DNA of 64,000 nucleotides, from the NCBI RefSeq assembly GCF_051842935.1, contig NZ_JBPXRR010000001.1:1550001-1614000 (forward strand), in the 5' to 3' direction. Position numbers and translations under genes: made by a program. This DNA is from Pseudalkalibacillus sp051842935 (GTDB lineage Bacteria > Bacillota > Bacilli > Bacillales > Fictibacillaceae). This document shows positions 51,344 to 60,516 of this stretch, piece after piece; the stretch's first letter is position 1; each line of letters begins with the position of its first letter. The notes beneath the pieces are model-generated. The model saw nothing but the letters and a program-made list of their open reading frames with translations. It searched no databases and was not told where the DNA came from.

Positions 51344-51357
51344 TGAAAACGCTTACG
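51344..51357 (+). promoter_or_regulatory. cre site (CcpA) before the HMG-CoA lyase gene
   Basis: TGAAAACGCTTACG matches 13 of 14 positions of the CcpA site TGWAANCGNTNWCA. It lies about 16 bases after the -10, where CcpA would block transcription when sugars are present. Confidence 0.68.
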
Positions 51358-51383
51358 ATTTTTGCCAGATTGGGAGGTCGAAC

Positions 51384-52292
51384 ATGAACTTACCTGAAAA
51401 AGTGACCATGATTGAAGTCGGACCAAGGGATGGACTTCAAAATGAGAAAAAGCAAGTTCCAACCAATGCAAAAATTCACTTCATAAAAGGATTGAAAGAA
51501 GCTGGACTGAAGGAAATGGAGCTCACTTCCTTCGTATCCCCGAAATGGGTGCCACAGATGGGTGATGCCAAGGAAGTCATCGAGGCTTGTCTGGATGGAG
51601 AACGGAATTTCGTCCTAGCACCGAACCGGAAAGGGATCGATCGCATCTATGAAACAGACGTTAAGCATGTCGCAGTTTTTGTAGGCGTCAGTTCTGCATT
51701 CAACAAAAAGAACATCAATAAAACGACAGAAGAAAGTATGGAAGAATTAAAACCGATCCTTGCGGAGTTGAAGCAAAAAGGCTATTTTGTCCGAGCATGT
51801 ATCTCGACAGCCTTCTATTGCCCTTATGACGGGAAGGTCAATCCGGACGATGTAGTCGCGCTCTGCACGCAATTTGCAGATAATGGAGTGGACGAACTGA
51901 GCGTTGCGGATACGATCGGGATGGCGAACCCGCAAGAAAGCTATGCTCTGTTCAAAAGGTTGAATGATGAATTGGGAGATCGCCTGCTCCTGACAGCGCA
52001 CTTCCACGACACGCGCGGAATGGCACTCGCGAATGTGTTTGCATGCCTCCAGGCTGGAATATCAAGATTCGACGCCTCATCCGGCGGACTTGGAGGATGT
52101 CCGTTTGCCCCCGGTGCGACAGGAAATGTTGCAACAGAGGATGTCGTCTACATGCTTCATCAGATGGGCATTGAAACCGGCATCGATTTAGAAAAACTCC
52201 AGAAAGCCATTCAAGGCATTTCCGGACACGTCTCTAGAAACATTGAAAGTAAATATTACAATTTGAATAACAACACGCATTCTGTTTCTTGA
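51384..52292 (+). CDS. Hydroxymethylglutaryl-CoA lyase
   Basis: Splits HMG-CoA into acetoacetate and acetyl-CoA, the last step of leucine breakdown. The ATG at 51384 (GGGAGGT 5 bases upstream) gives 302 residues starting MNLPEKVTMIEVGPRDGLQ; the longer upstream frame is spurious. The TIM-barrel enzyme shows VGPRDGLQNE, HFHDTRGMALAN and the HMG-CoA lyase signature GLGGCPFAPGATGN with the catalytic Cys. Acetoacetate produced here would feed the divergent ScoAB-thiolase operon. B. subtilis YngG is the likely counterpart. Confidence 0.95.
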   Translation: MNLPEKVTMIEVGPRDGLQNEKKQVPTNAKIHFIKGLKEAGLKEMELTSFVSPKWVPQMGDAKEVIEACLDGERNFVLAPNRKGIDRIYETDVKHVAVFVGVSSAFNKKNINKTTEESMEELKPILAELKQKGYFVRACISTAFYCPYDGKVNPDDVVALCTQFADNGVDELSVADTIGMANPQESYALFKRLNDELGDRLLLTAHFHDTRGMALANVFACLQAGISRFDASSGGLGGCPFAPGATGNVATEDVVYMLHQMGIETGIDLEKLQKAIQGISGHVSRNIESKYYNLNNNTHSVS

Positions 52293-52326
52293 CGTTAAGG
52301 ACTTACAAAACGATATGGAAAAGTTA

Positions 52327-52358
52327 GATGAACCAAATTCATTTGGTTCATCTTTTTT
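52327..52358 (+). terminator. Terminator of the HMG-CoA lyase gene
   Basis: Perfect 12-bp stem GATGAACCAAAT / ATTTGGTTCATC with a 2-base loop, then TTTTTT. Confidence 0.93.
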
Positions 52359-52364
52359 GTGTAT

Positions 52365-52393
52365 TCATAAATTCATATTATCCGTGAATACTA
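52365..52393 (+). promoter_or_regulatory. Candidate SigG promoter of the germinant receptor operon
   Basis: TCATA, 17 bases, AATACTA: one mismatch to each SigG element (gHATR and CATHHTA). It lies 42 bases before the start of the A subunit. Ger operons are forespore (SigG) genes in relatives. Confidence 0.5.
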
Positions 52394-52434
52394 AAGAAAA
52401 TCGGGCAAATCAGAAGGGAAGCAGTGAGCTCGTC

Positions 52435-54009
52435 ATGAGTTTCTTCCGCAAACGAAACCGGATGAAAGATCAATTCAGTACAAATCAAAAGAAGGTCACG
52501 CATTCTCCGATTAATGAAGTTTCTCGGTCACTGAAGGAAAATGTTGCAGCTCTTCGTGAAAGTCTTGGTCAAAGTGACGACATTATCATCAGAGAATTCC
52601 AGATCTACCAGCAAATCAACGCTTCCATCGTTTATGTAGATGGACTTGTAGATATCCAATCCATACAGGAATTTATTTTAAAAGTCATGATGTTCGATCA
52701 TGATTCCAAAGTACTTCGCAATGAAAAAAAGAACGATCTTGATCTCCTGAAAAAACAAGCAATTTCCATTGGTGAAGTACATGATGAGAAGGATTTCAAG
52801 AAAACGTTGAACAACATTTTGTCTGGGGATGCCGCTATCTTCATAGAAGGTATCAACACAGCGGTCATTGCTGCTACTCGTGGTTGGGAACATCGTGAAG
52901 TTACAGAACCGACTACACAAAATGTCATCCGTGGTCCAAAGGAATCTTTTACAGAAAGCATCAGGACGAATACGTCACTTTTACGTCGGAAAATTAAAGA
53001 TCCAGACTTGAGAGTGGAAACGAACATCATCGGAAAACATACACAAACGGATGTATCTATCATCTCCATCTCATCTGTTACCAACCCTAAAGTACTTCAA
53101 GAAGTACGTGACCGTCTTAAACAGATTGACATTGACGGCATCTTGGAAAGTGCTTATATAGAAGAATTAATTGAGGATAAGACGTCCTCCCCTTTCCCTA
53201 CTGTTTTTAACACCGAACGTCCAGATGTTGTTGCTGCTGCTTTATTGGAGGGAAGAGTCGCCATCCTCATCGATGGAACACCTTTCGCACTTATTGTGCC
53301 TGCATTGTTTATCCATTACTTCCAATCACCTGAGGATTACTATGAGCGTTCATTCTTTGGAGTCATAAGAGTTTTAAGGTTCCTAGCTTTTTTTGCAGCG
53401 TTACTCATTCCATCACTATACATCGCGGTAACAACATTTCATCAGGAAATGATACCGACTCAACTATTAATTGACTTAGCAGCACAAAGAGACGGAATTC
53501 CCTTTCCTGCACTCGTTGAGGCTTTAATCATGGAAGTAACCTTTGAGATTTTAAGGGAAGCTGGTATTCGGATGCCACGAGCAGTCGGACAAGCGATATC
53601 AATTGTAGGCGCACTGGTTCTCGGCCAGGCTGCTGTCCAGGCGGGACTTGTCTCTCCGACAATGGTTATCGTCGTATCCATCACTGCAATTTCCAACTTC
53701 GTATTCCCTTCTTACGACATGGCACTTTCTGTCCGAATTCTACGATTCGGCTTTATGATTCTTGCCGCCACATTTGGCTTATTCGGAATCGCAGTCGGAC
53801 TATTTTTATTGCTTTTACATTTATGTAGTCTACGTTCTTTCGGTATGCCGTACATGTCTCCGATTGGACCTTTCAGCTTAAAAGAACAAAAAGATGCTGT
53901 ATTCAGATTCCCTAGAAGATGGTTGATCACCAGACCTCGATTGATAAGTCAAATAAATACAACGAAGCAACAATACCATTCGCCTCTGAATGGCAAGAGA
54001 AAGCAATGA
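52435..54009 (+). CDS. Germinant receptor A subunit (GerA/GerKA family)
   Basis: Spore inner-membrane subunit of a nutrient germinant receptor. From the ATG at 52435 (MSFFRKRN) it has 524 residues; the frame continues 40 codons upstream but that part carries the terminator of the previous gene. Soluble N-terminal domain (about 1-290), about five membrane segments (about 300-470) and a basic tail. Motifs TERPDVVAAALLEGRVA and RMPRAVGQAISIVGALVLGQ are characteristic of the family. First gene of an A-C-D-B operon. The nutrient cannot be told from sequence. Confidence 0.94.
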   Translation: MSFFRKRNRMKDQFSTNQKKVTHSPINEVSRSLKENVAALRESLGQSDDIIIREFQIYQQINASIVYVDGLVDIQSIQEFILKVMMFDHDSKVLRNEKKNDLDLLKKQAISIGEVHDEKDFKKTLNNILSGDAAIFIEGINTAVIAATRGWEHREVTEPTTQNVIRGPKESFTESIRTNTSLLRRKIKDPDLRVETNIIGKHTQTDVSIISISSVTNPKVLQEVRDRLKQIDIDGILESAYIEELIEDKTSSPFPTVFNTERPDVVAAALLEGRVAILIDGTPFALIVPALFIHYFQSPEDYYERSFFGVIRVLRFLAFFAALLIPSLYIAVTTFHQEMIPTQLLIDLAAQRDGIPFPALVEALIMEVTFEILREAGIRMPRAVGQAISIVGALVLGQAAVQAGLVSPTMVIVVSITAISNFVFPSYDMALSVRILRFGFMILAATFGLFGIAVGLFLLLLHLCSLRSFGMPYMSPIGPFSLKEQKDAVFRFPRRWLITRPRLISQINTTKQQYHSPLNGKRKQ

Positions 54010-54033
54010 TGATAATGAGGAGTGATGATAGAA

Positions 54034-55233
54034 ATGAGATCTTTTAAAACTTTTATTGTAATTCTCGTATTCATTACTCCCCTCCTCTCAGGCTGCTGGA
54101 ACAGCCGTGAATTGAACGAACTCTCCATAACGACTGGTCTTGGAATTGACAAAGTGGATGGGCAATATGTTTTTACAACACAAATCATTAATCCGAGTGA
54201 GGTAGCAAAAGAACGCTCTGCAAAACGGACAGTAGTAACGACCCTAGATGAAAAGGGAGATACACTTTTTGAAGCATGGAGAAAAATGACGAAAAAAGCT
54301 GAAACAAAAATGTACTTTTCGCACGTTCGGGTACTTATCATCGGAGAAGACCTTGCAAAAGAAGGAGTTTCAAAAATCATGGACGTTATGCTAAGGGACC
54401 ATGAATATCGTTCTGACTTTTTCATCTTAATTGCAAAAAATGGTAAAGCCAATGACATTCTCTCAATCTTGACAACCATGGATGAAATTCCTGGAAACAA
54501 GTTGTTCAAATCACTGGTTACATCCAGCACATCATATGGTTCAACGACGGAAGTATCGTTGGACACTTTCATTACCGAACTGGTAAGCACAGGGAAAAAC
54601 CTCGTTGTAACAGGAGTCTTCATTGAGGGGGATGAAGAAGAGGGGCAAACGGAATCAAAATATAAATATATCAGTCCTAAAACCTATCTCATGTATAGTC
54701 CTTTAGGTGTGTTCAAAAAGGATAAGCTTATTGCTTGGATGGAAGAGAAAGAAAGTATTGCCTATAACTTCTCTCAAGGCAATATCCAAAGCACATTGAT
54801 TAATGTTCCATGTGTCGAGGGAGATGGACTCGTTGGTGTTGAAGTGATCAATACAAACGCTTCAATCAACACAGAACAAAAAAACAAAAAAATTCAAGGT
54901 GATGTTTCTGTGGAGATAAACGGAAATATTATGGATTCGGAATGTGTTTTACCACAGCCATTCAATGATCCAGATTATATGAAGAAATTTGAAAACAACA
55001 TGAATGAAACCATTGAAAAGGACATTCGAGAAGCCATTAAAAAAGCGCAAGACACTTATCAATCTGATATATATGGCTTTGGAAACGCTCTTCATCGTAG
55101 TCATCCTAAAGTTTGGAAACGAGTAGAGAAAGAGTGGGATAGTTTATTCCCAAACATCGAGGTTGAGGTCAAAGTAGATTCAGCAATTCATAATACAGGA
55201 TCGATTTCAGAATCTCCAGAGATTGGAGGATGA
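54034..55233 (+). CDS. Germinant receptor C subunit (GerC-type lipoprotein)
   Basis: Lipid-anchored peripheral subunit of the germinant receptor. From the ATG at 54034 it has 399 residues with a lipoprotein signal ending in LLSGC (Cys about residue 21), followed by WNSRELNELSITTGLGIDK, the conserved start of mature GerC proteins. GAGGAG lies 11 bases upstream; an ATG at 54025 is also possible. It follows the A gene by about 25 bases. Confidence 0.93.
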   Translation: MRSFKTFIVILVFITPLLSGCWNSRELNELSITTGLGIDKVDGQYVFTTQIINPSEVAKERSAKRTVVTTLDEKGDTLFEAWRKMTKKAETKMYFSHVRVLIIGEDLAKEGVSKIMDVMLRDHEYRSDFFILIAKNGKANDILSILTTMDEIPGNKLFKSLVTSSTSYGSTTEVSLDTFITELVSTGKNLVVTGVFIEGDEEEGQTESKYKYISPKTYLMYSPLGVFKKDKLIAWMEEKESIAYNFSQGNIQSTLINVPCVEGDGLVGVEVINTNASINTEQKNKKIQGDVSVEINGNIMDSECVLPQPFNDPDYMKKFENNMNETIEKDIREAIKKAQDTYQSDIYGFGNALHRSHPKVWKRVEKEWDSLFPNIEVEVKVDSAIHNTGSISESPEIGG

Positions 55234-55238
55234 AGTAG

Positions 55239-55472
55239 ATGGGGTTCACTGTAGGAATGTTATTGTTAGCGATACTTTTTGTAACTGTAGAATTACCACC
55301 CTTAATCAAGGAACAGCAATTCTATCCAAGTATCATTTATTTTGTCCTGCTAGCATTTGCAAGCATACTTCTAACTCTTTATGGATTTGATGTGAAAATC
55401 CCCAATCCATTAAATTTAGTAAGTTATCTTTTCGAACCAATCAGTACGAGTATTCTCAATCTATTTAAGTAA
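55239..55472 (+). CDS. Small two-membrane-segment protein, likely germinant receptor D subunit
   Basis: The 77-residue protein has two hydrophobic segments (about 3-21 and 30-48) and a short tail. Small two-helix D subunits encoded in ger operons of Bacillus are known to modulate receptor function. It sits between the C and B genes with gaps of 5 and 12 bases, so it is certainly part of the operon. The D-subunit name is by size, topology and location; no sequence motif is diagnostic. Confidence 0.75.
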   Translation: MGFTVGMLLLAILFVTVELPPLIKEQQFYPSIIYFVLLAFASILLTLYGFDVKIPNPLNLVSYLFEPISTSILNLFK

Positions 55473-55484
55473 GGAGGAACGTTT

Positions 55485-56579
55485 ATGGGAAAAGAGGAGA
55501 GTATTAGTTCCCGTCAGTTTGTACTTCTCGTCTTGTTATTCACTGTGGGAAGTTCAATCATCATCATTCCATCAAGTCTGGTTATTACGGCCAGTCAAGA
55601 TGGTTGGATCTCCGCAATTGTCGCCTCCATCATAGGATTGGGCTTGGCTTATCTTTATTCCTCATTTCCTAAACGGTATCCTGGAATGAATTTACCGAGC
55701 ATCGCTGAACTTGTTTTAGGTAAATTTTTGGGGCGTATCATCATCGTGTTCTATTTTTTCTTTTGCTTCACGCTTGCTGCACTCGTATTAAGAAATTTCG
55801 GCGATTTCATGAAAACGAAAATCATGTTGGAGACACCACTTGAAGCGATCCATATCATGTTTCTGATTCCGGTCATTTATGCAGTGAAATTGGGCTTAGA
55901 AACATATAGCCGAGTAGCGGAAATCACTTTTCCCTTTGTCGTACTGATGTTCATCATACTAGTCGGCCTTACGTCTCCACAAATCAATCTGACGAACATA
56001 CAACCGATTGCAGGGGAAGGTTTGAAGACGATTTTTGGGGGCTCACTATCTATGGTTGGAGTTCCCTTCCTTGAATTGGTCATTTTGACCACATTTTATA
56101 CGTCCATCAATCATCCGGAGAAAACGAGAAAAAGCTTTTTATTAGGTGTCACATTAGGTTCGTCTATACTAATCGTTACGACCTTATTTACCATCCTCGT
56201 TCTCGGAGTGGAACTGACAAAACTGAAAGTATACCCTACCTATGTGTGGGCAAAGAAAATCAGCATAGCAGACTTCTTAGAGCGGATAGAAGTCACGGTT
56301 GCTGCATTATGGGGAATCACCCTGTTCTTTAAACTGGTTCTCTCATTCCATGCTTCACTCATCATGCTCAAGAAATTGTTCAATTTGAAAGATTATCGCT
56401 TGTTGGTCATTCCGATGTCATTCATCTTATATATCTACTCACTGATTGCCTATCCAAACAGCGCCTATTTCATCGACTTTGCCACGAAAACGTGGCTCGC
56501 TTATGCATTGTTGTTTGGTTTGATATTCCCTTTACTGCTCTTAATCATAGGATCCTTTAAAGGAAAGGGACAATCTTGA
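55485..56579 (+). CDS. Germinant receptor B subunit (GerB family transporter-like)
   Basis: Integral membrane subunit of the receptor, of the amino acid/polyamine/organocation transporter superfamily. The 364-residue protein has about ten membrane segments, beginning with SSRQFVLLVLLFTVGSSI, the usual GerB N-terminus. AAGGAGG lies 7 bases before the ATG. B subunits probably bind the germinant. Last gene of the operon, convergent with padR only four bases apart. Confidence 0.93.
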   Translation: MGKEESISSRQFVLLVLLFTVGSSIIIIPSSLVITASQDGWISAIVASIIGLGLAYLYSSFPKRYPGMNLPSIAELVLGKFLGRIIIVFYFFFCFTLAALVLRNFGDFMKTKIMLETPLEAIHIMFLIPVIYAVKLGLETYSRVAEITFPFVVLMFIILVGLTSPQINLTNIQPIAGEGLKTIFGGSLSMVGVPFLELVILTTFYTSINHPEKTRKSFLLGVTLGSSILIVTTLFTILVLGVELTKLKVYPTYVWAKKISIADFLERIEVTVAALWGITLFFKLVLSFHASLIMLKKLFNLKDYRLLVIPMSFILYIYSLIAYPNSAYFIDFATKTWLAYALLFGLIFPLLLLIIGSFKGKGQS

Positions 56580-56583
56580 TTAT

Positions 56584-57126
56584 CTACTCTTTCAACTCTT
56601 TTAACACTTCTATCGCCCAATCACACCATTCAATCCAGCTTTTCATATACCTTTTACCAAATTCGGAGGTGAAATATTCTCCGAGCGCAGCTTTCTTGTC
56701 TTCATCTGTTGGATATTGTGTCTGTTGCCAGACGTTCATATGATGAACACCGATTCTATGATGCTCTTTACTCTGTTCTAAAAATCGTATCGCATCATCC
56801 GGATCAATCAGATGGAACAAGGAGACTCTCAACAACTGTTGGTCTTTCAATTTGGGTGGCTCGACTTTATAGTTCAACAACCACTTCAATAATTCTTCTC
56901 TTCCTTTGTCTTCAATTGAATAGACCTTTTTATCCGGTGAATCCTCTTGTGGATAGATGACAGAACTCACCCACTCCTCTTCTTCCAGCTTGATCAATTC
57001 ACGATAAATTTGTGTGTGATGCGCTGACCAGAAATGGATCATCGTTTCCTTAAATTGCTGATTCAGTTCGTAACCCGTCGATGGTTTCTTGGTTAATAAC
57101 CCGAGTATTGCGTATCGTAAAGCCAT
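56584..57126 (-). CDS. PadR-family transcriptional regulator
   Basis: Winged-helix repressor with a PadR N-terminal domain (MALRYAILGLLTKKPSTGYELNQQF, about 1-25 and on to 85) and a C-terminal helical dimerisation domain (Vir-type, about 95-180). The 180-residue length is normal. It is divergent from the RND transporter, and a perfect PadR-type operator lies in the gap, so it most likely represses the transporter and perhaps itself, with release by a transporter substrate. Confidence 0.93.
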   Translation of the reverse strand: MALRYAILGLLTKKPSTGYELNQQFKETMIHFWSAHHTQIYRELIKLEEEEWVSSVIYPQEDSPDKKVYSIEDKGREELLKWLLNYKVEPPKLKDQQLLRVSLFHLIDPDDAIRFLEQSKEHHRIGVHHMNVWQQTQYPTDEDKKAALGEYFTSEFGKRYMKSWIEWCDWAIEVLKELKE

Positions 57127-57196
57127 TTTTATCCTTCTTTCTTCTCAACTGAATACATCTTATCACAAAATTTACAAACAAACAGATACAAAATAG

Positions 57197-57224
57197 TTGC
57201 ACCACTTCACTAATGCTTTATACT
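57197..57224 (+). promoter_or_regulatory. SigA promoter of the RND transporter gene
   Basis: TTGCAC, 16 bases, TATACT. The predicted start site falls inside the PadR-type palindrome that follows. Confidence 0.62.
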
Positions 57225-57227
57225 TAG

Positions 57228-57257
57228 GGTGTATATGTGTAAATTCACATATACACC
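57228..57257. promoter_or_regulatory. PadR-type operator, perfect 12-bp inverted repeat
   Basis: Arms GGTGTATATGTG and CACATATACACC around TAAATT, with no mismatch. The core is ATGT, 8 bases, ACAT, the pattern reported for PadR regulators. It lies just after the -10 of the transporter promoter. Confidence 0.8.
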
Positions 57258-57293
57258 TGAATTTATTTTTACATAATACGAGGGGGCGAAATC

Positions 57294-60200
57294 TTGAGTT
57301 TCTTAACTAAATTCAGTCTGAAGAATCCGATTGCTGTTGTTATCATCGGTATTTTATTAGTGATTGGCGGACTTTTTTCATTCAGTAATTTGAAAGTCGA
57401 TCTACTTCCTGACATTGAATTCCCACAAATGTCTGTGCAAGTCGTCTATCCAGGGGCTTCCACCCAGGACGTAAATGAGAAAGTCACCGACAAATTAGAA
57501 GAACAATTGAAAGGATTGAACGATGTCAAAAAACTGCAAAGTCAATCCTTTGAAAGCTTTTCCGTCATCAATCTGGAGTTTCCATTCTCCACAAACTTGG
57601 ATGACGTAGAACGTGAAATCGAAAGTTTGATTGAAGACGCGGATCTACCGGAGAATGCAAAACCTGAAATCAACCGTTTTTCATTCGGTACATTTCCGAT
57701 TTACAACATTTCACTCTTCCCTTCCGGTGAAGGTGAAAATTTCAAAGCGTTCGTTGAAAATGAACTGATTCCAGAAATCAATAAAATTTCTGGAGTGAAC
57801 AACATTTCCGTAGGTGGATTGGAAGACGAATCCATCGTCATCACGGTCGATAAAGAAAAAGCCAGACAAAATGGCTTGAACTTGAATCAAATCAAAGAAA
57901 CAATTAATCAGCATTACATGTCCTTCCCTGCTGGTTCCATTGAACAGGAGACGATCTCCGTCCCTGTCCGTGTCGAAGAAAAAATCGAAACGATCAATGA
58001 ACTGAAAGCTCTCCAATTGAGTTCTGGAGCTACAGGGCAACCCGCTCAACAGGAAGGTCCTCCTTCCGGTGAGGGTAATGCAGGGCCACCGAGTGGTGGA
58101 AACGAAGCAGGACCTCCTGCCGGAACTGCACCGACTCAGGCACCAGAACCTGTAACGTTAGGGGATGTTGCTGAAGTCGAAGAGACGGCAGAAAGCGATG
58201 AAATCACACGTTACAACATGCAGGAAGCCTTATCTGCTGCCATTACGAAAAAACAAGGCGCAAACACTGTTGAAGTATCAGAAAAAATCATCACGACACT
58301 CGAAAAGTACGACGACAGAGTGGATTATGCGATCGGCTTCGACCAAGCTTCTGGTATCAAGCAGTCCGTTGAAAAGCTTGTGAAGGAAGGGTTGTACGGT
58401 GCTTTATTCGCATCCCTTGCAGTATTGTTGTTCTTGCGAAATATCCGTGCAACGATCATCGCCATCATTTCCATACCACTATCCTTGTTGATCGGGGCCA
58501 TCTTCTTAGACCAGATGGACATCACATTGAACATCATGACGCTCGGTGGTATGGCGGTTGCAGTCGGTCGAGTCGTCGATGACAGTATCGTCGTCATCGA
58601 AAACATATTCAGGCGAATGCGCAAAAGTGATGGAACGGAAGATCGCAACGAGCTCATCTTAAGCTCGACGAAAGAAATCTTGAAAGCAATCGTCTCTTCT
58701 ACGTTGACTACGGTTGTCGTCTTTTTACCATTAGGATTTGTCGGAGGCGTGACAGGAGAATTCTTCTTACCTTTCGCATTGACGATCGTATTTGCTCTAC
58801 TCGCATCCCTTATCGTAGCGGTTACGATTGTTCCGATCCTTGCAAAAGTGTCGTTCAAAAATGTAAAGCATGAAGAGAAAGTGACCTGGCTTCAAAAAGT
58901 GTATGTCAGCCTGATCAAGAAATCCTTGAATCACAAAGCGGTTGTCATCATCCTGTCCTTCTTGCTGCTTGGAGGTTCGTTCTTCATGACCTCTCAACTC
59001 GGATTCGTATTCTTACCGAACGAAAAGCAGAAGACATTGATTGCATCCGTTGAGATGCCAGCTTCCACTACACTCGAAAACACGAATGAAGTTTCGTTAC
59101 AAGTCGAGGAATATTTTGAAGACCAAGACGGCATAAAGGATGTCACCGCAGCTGTCGGAAGCAGAGACTTCCAGACTGGACTTAAGCGTGAAAATGTCGC
59201 CAACTACTTCATCAACCTGACTGAGTCTGCAGATGTGAGTGGCGTTATTGATATGCTGGAAGACGGAATGAAAGAGATCGTCACCTCTGAAAGCGAAGAT
59301 GCTGTGGTCAGCGTTCAAGAACTTCAGTCTGGAGGACCACCGACTAATAATGCCGTGAACATCGATCTATACAGCAATGACCTTGATAAGCTCCAAAAAG
59401 CAGCAGCCAAGGTTGAAGCTTATATGAAAGAGAACGATGATCTGGATTATGTAAGCAACAACTTCTCTGAAAAACAACCTCAATGGAAGGTTGAAATCGA
59501 TCCTGAAATCGCGTCTGAATATGGCGTATCTGGATTCATGATTCTAGGCATCATCAGCGAACAGACGAAACCTGTGAGTGTCGGAGAACTTCCGATTGGT
59601 GAAGAAGATTCATCTGTAACGCTCCAGTATGATGAAGATGTGACCTCACTTGAGGAGCTTGAAGAACTGCAGATATTCACAAGCAAAGGTCCCGTTCCAC
59701 TCTCTGAACTTGCTGAAGTGAAACAGATTGAAGATGTCGCTTCCATCCAAAAGCTTGATGAAAAAGTCTTTGCTCGTGTATCTGCACAGATTCTAGGTCA
59801 AAACATCCAAACCGTTTCAAACGAAGTGGTCAGTGGTGTGAAATCTGATTTAGAATTACCAGACGGCGTTTCCCTTGAGGGCGGTGGTGGAAGTGATGAG
59901 ACGGTAGAAACGTTCCAACAGCTAGGTCTTGCAATGCTAGTAGCCATCGGACTCGTTTATCTGACGATGCTTATCACATTCGGAAAAGCACGTATTCCGT
60001 TCATCATCCTGTCTTCACTGATTTTCGTACCGATTGGATCCATTGGTGGCTTATGGTTGACGGGTGAACCACTCTCCATCAGTGCCATGATCGGTGTCCT
60101 GATGCTGATCGGTATCGTAACGACGAACGCGATCGTACTCGTAGACCGCATCGGACAGAACCGATTTGAAAAAGGAATGTCGATTCGTGAGGCTTTATTG

Positions 60201-60440
60201 GAAGCAGGTAAAACGCGCTTGCGCCCAATCTTGATGACTGCTTTCGCCACGATTGCAGCCTTGTTACCATTGGCGTTTACAACTTCATCCGGTACGTTGA
60301 TCTCTAAAGGACTCGCTATTGTCGTCATCGGTGGATTAACCACTTCCACCTTCCTGACATTGATCATCGTCCCAGTCATCTATGAACTGTTCTTCTTCAA
60401 ACAAGCACGAAAAGAACGAAAACAAGCAGTAGATGCATAA
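57294..60440 (+). CDS. RND-family efflux transporter (AcrB/SwrC type)
   Basis: Proton-driven exporter of hydrophobic compounds. The 1048-residue protein has 12 membrane segments in two halves: first one at about 12-32, block 1 at about 360-540, second half from about 555, block 2 from about 875. The proton-relay motif VGRVVDDSIVVIEN is in membrane segment 4. TTG start at 57294 with GAGGGGG upstream. A Gly/Pro-rich insert (about 245-285) lies in the first extracytoplasmic domain. B. subtilis SwrC exports surfactin. Controlled by the divergent PadR protein, by inference. Confidence 0.94.
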   Translation: MSFLTKFSLKNPIAVVIIGILLVIGGLFSFSNLKVDLLPDIEFPQMSVQVVYPGASTQDVNEKVTDKLEEQLKGLNDVKKLQSQSFESFSVINLEFPFSTNLDDVEREIESLIEDADLPENAKPEINRFSFGTFPIYNISLFPSGEGENFKAFVENELIPEINKISGVNNISVGGLEDESIVITVDKEKARQNGLNLNQIKETINQHYMSFPAGSIEQETISVPVRVEEKIETINELKALQLSSGATGQPAQQEGPPSGEGNAGPPSGGNEAGPPAGTAPTQAPEPVTLGDVAEVEETAESDEITRYNMQEALSAAITKKQGANTVEVSEKIITTLEKYDDRVDYAIGFDQASGIKQSVEKLVKEGLYGALFASLAVLLFLRNIRATIIAIISIPLSLLIGAIFLDQMDITLNIMTLGGMAVAVGRVVDDSIVVIENIFRRMRKSDGTEDRNELILSSTKEILKAIVSSTLTTVVVFLPLGFVGGVTGEFFLPFALTIVFALLASLIVAVTIVPILAKVSFKNVKHEEKVTWLQKVYVSLIKKSLNHKAVVIILSFLLLGGSFFMTSQLGFVFLPNEKQKTLIASVEMPASTTLENTNEVSLQVEEYFEDQDGIKDVTAAVGSRDFQTGLKRENVANYFINLTESADVSGVIDMLEDGMKEIVTSESEDAVVSVQELQSGGPPTNNAVNIDLYSNDLDKLQKAAAKVEAYMKENDDLDYVSNNFSEKQPQWKVEIDPEIASEYGVSGFMILGIISEQTKPVSVGELPIGEEDSSVTLQYDEDVTSLEELEELQIFTSKGPVPLSELAEVKQIEDVASIQKLDEKVFARVSAQILGQNIQTVSNEVVSGVKSDLELPDGVSLEGGGGSDETVETFQQLGLAMLVAIGLVYLTMLITFGKARIPFIILSSLIFVPIGSIGGLWLTGEPLSISAMIGVLMLIGIVTTNAIVLVDRIGQNRFEKGMSIREALLEAGKTRLRPILMTAFATIAALLPLAFTTSSGTLISKGLAIVVIGGLTTSTFLTLIIVPVIYELFFFKQARKERKQAVDA

Positions 60441-60445
60441 TAAAA

Positions 60446-60486
60446 GAAGGCTGATCCCGCTTTTGTAGCGGAGATCAGCCTTTTTC
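60446..60486 (+). terminator. Terminator of the RND transporter gene
   Basis: AGGCTGATC and GATCAGCCT with an inner CCGC / GCGG pairing, then TTTTT, about seven bases after the stop. Confidence 0.92.
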
Positions 60487-60516
60487 GTTACCTTTATGTG
60501 CTGTTTTTTAGTTTGA

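Noticed and set aside
51228..51383. 52-codon N-terminal extension of HMG-CoA lyase
   Set aside because: It spans the promoter and cre site, and the ATG at 51384 has a proper ribosome binding site and the conserved N-terminus.
52315..52434. 40-codon N-terminal extension of the GerA-type protein
   Set aside because: The region contains the HMG-CoA lyase terminator and a SigG-like promoter, so translation from there is unlikely.
53949..54623. 224-codon minus-strand ORF opposite the GerC-type gene
   Set aside because: Shadow frame; the plus-strand gene has a lipobox, family motifs and operon context.
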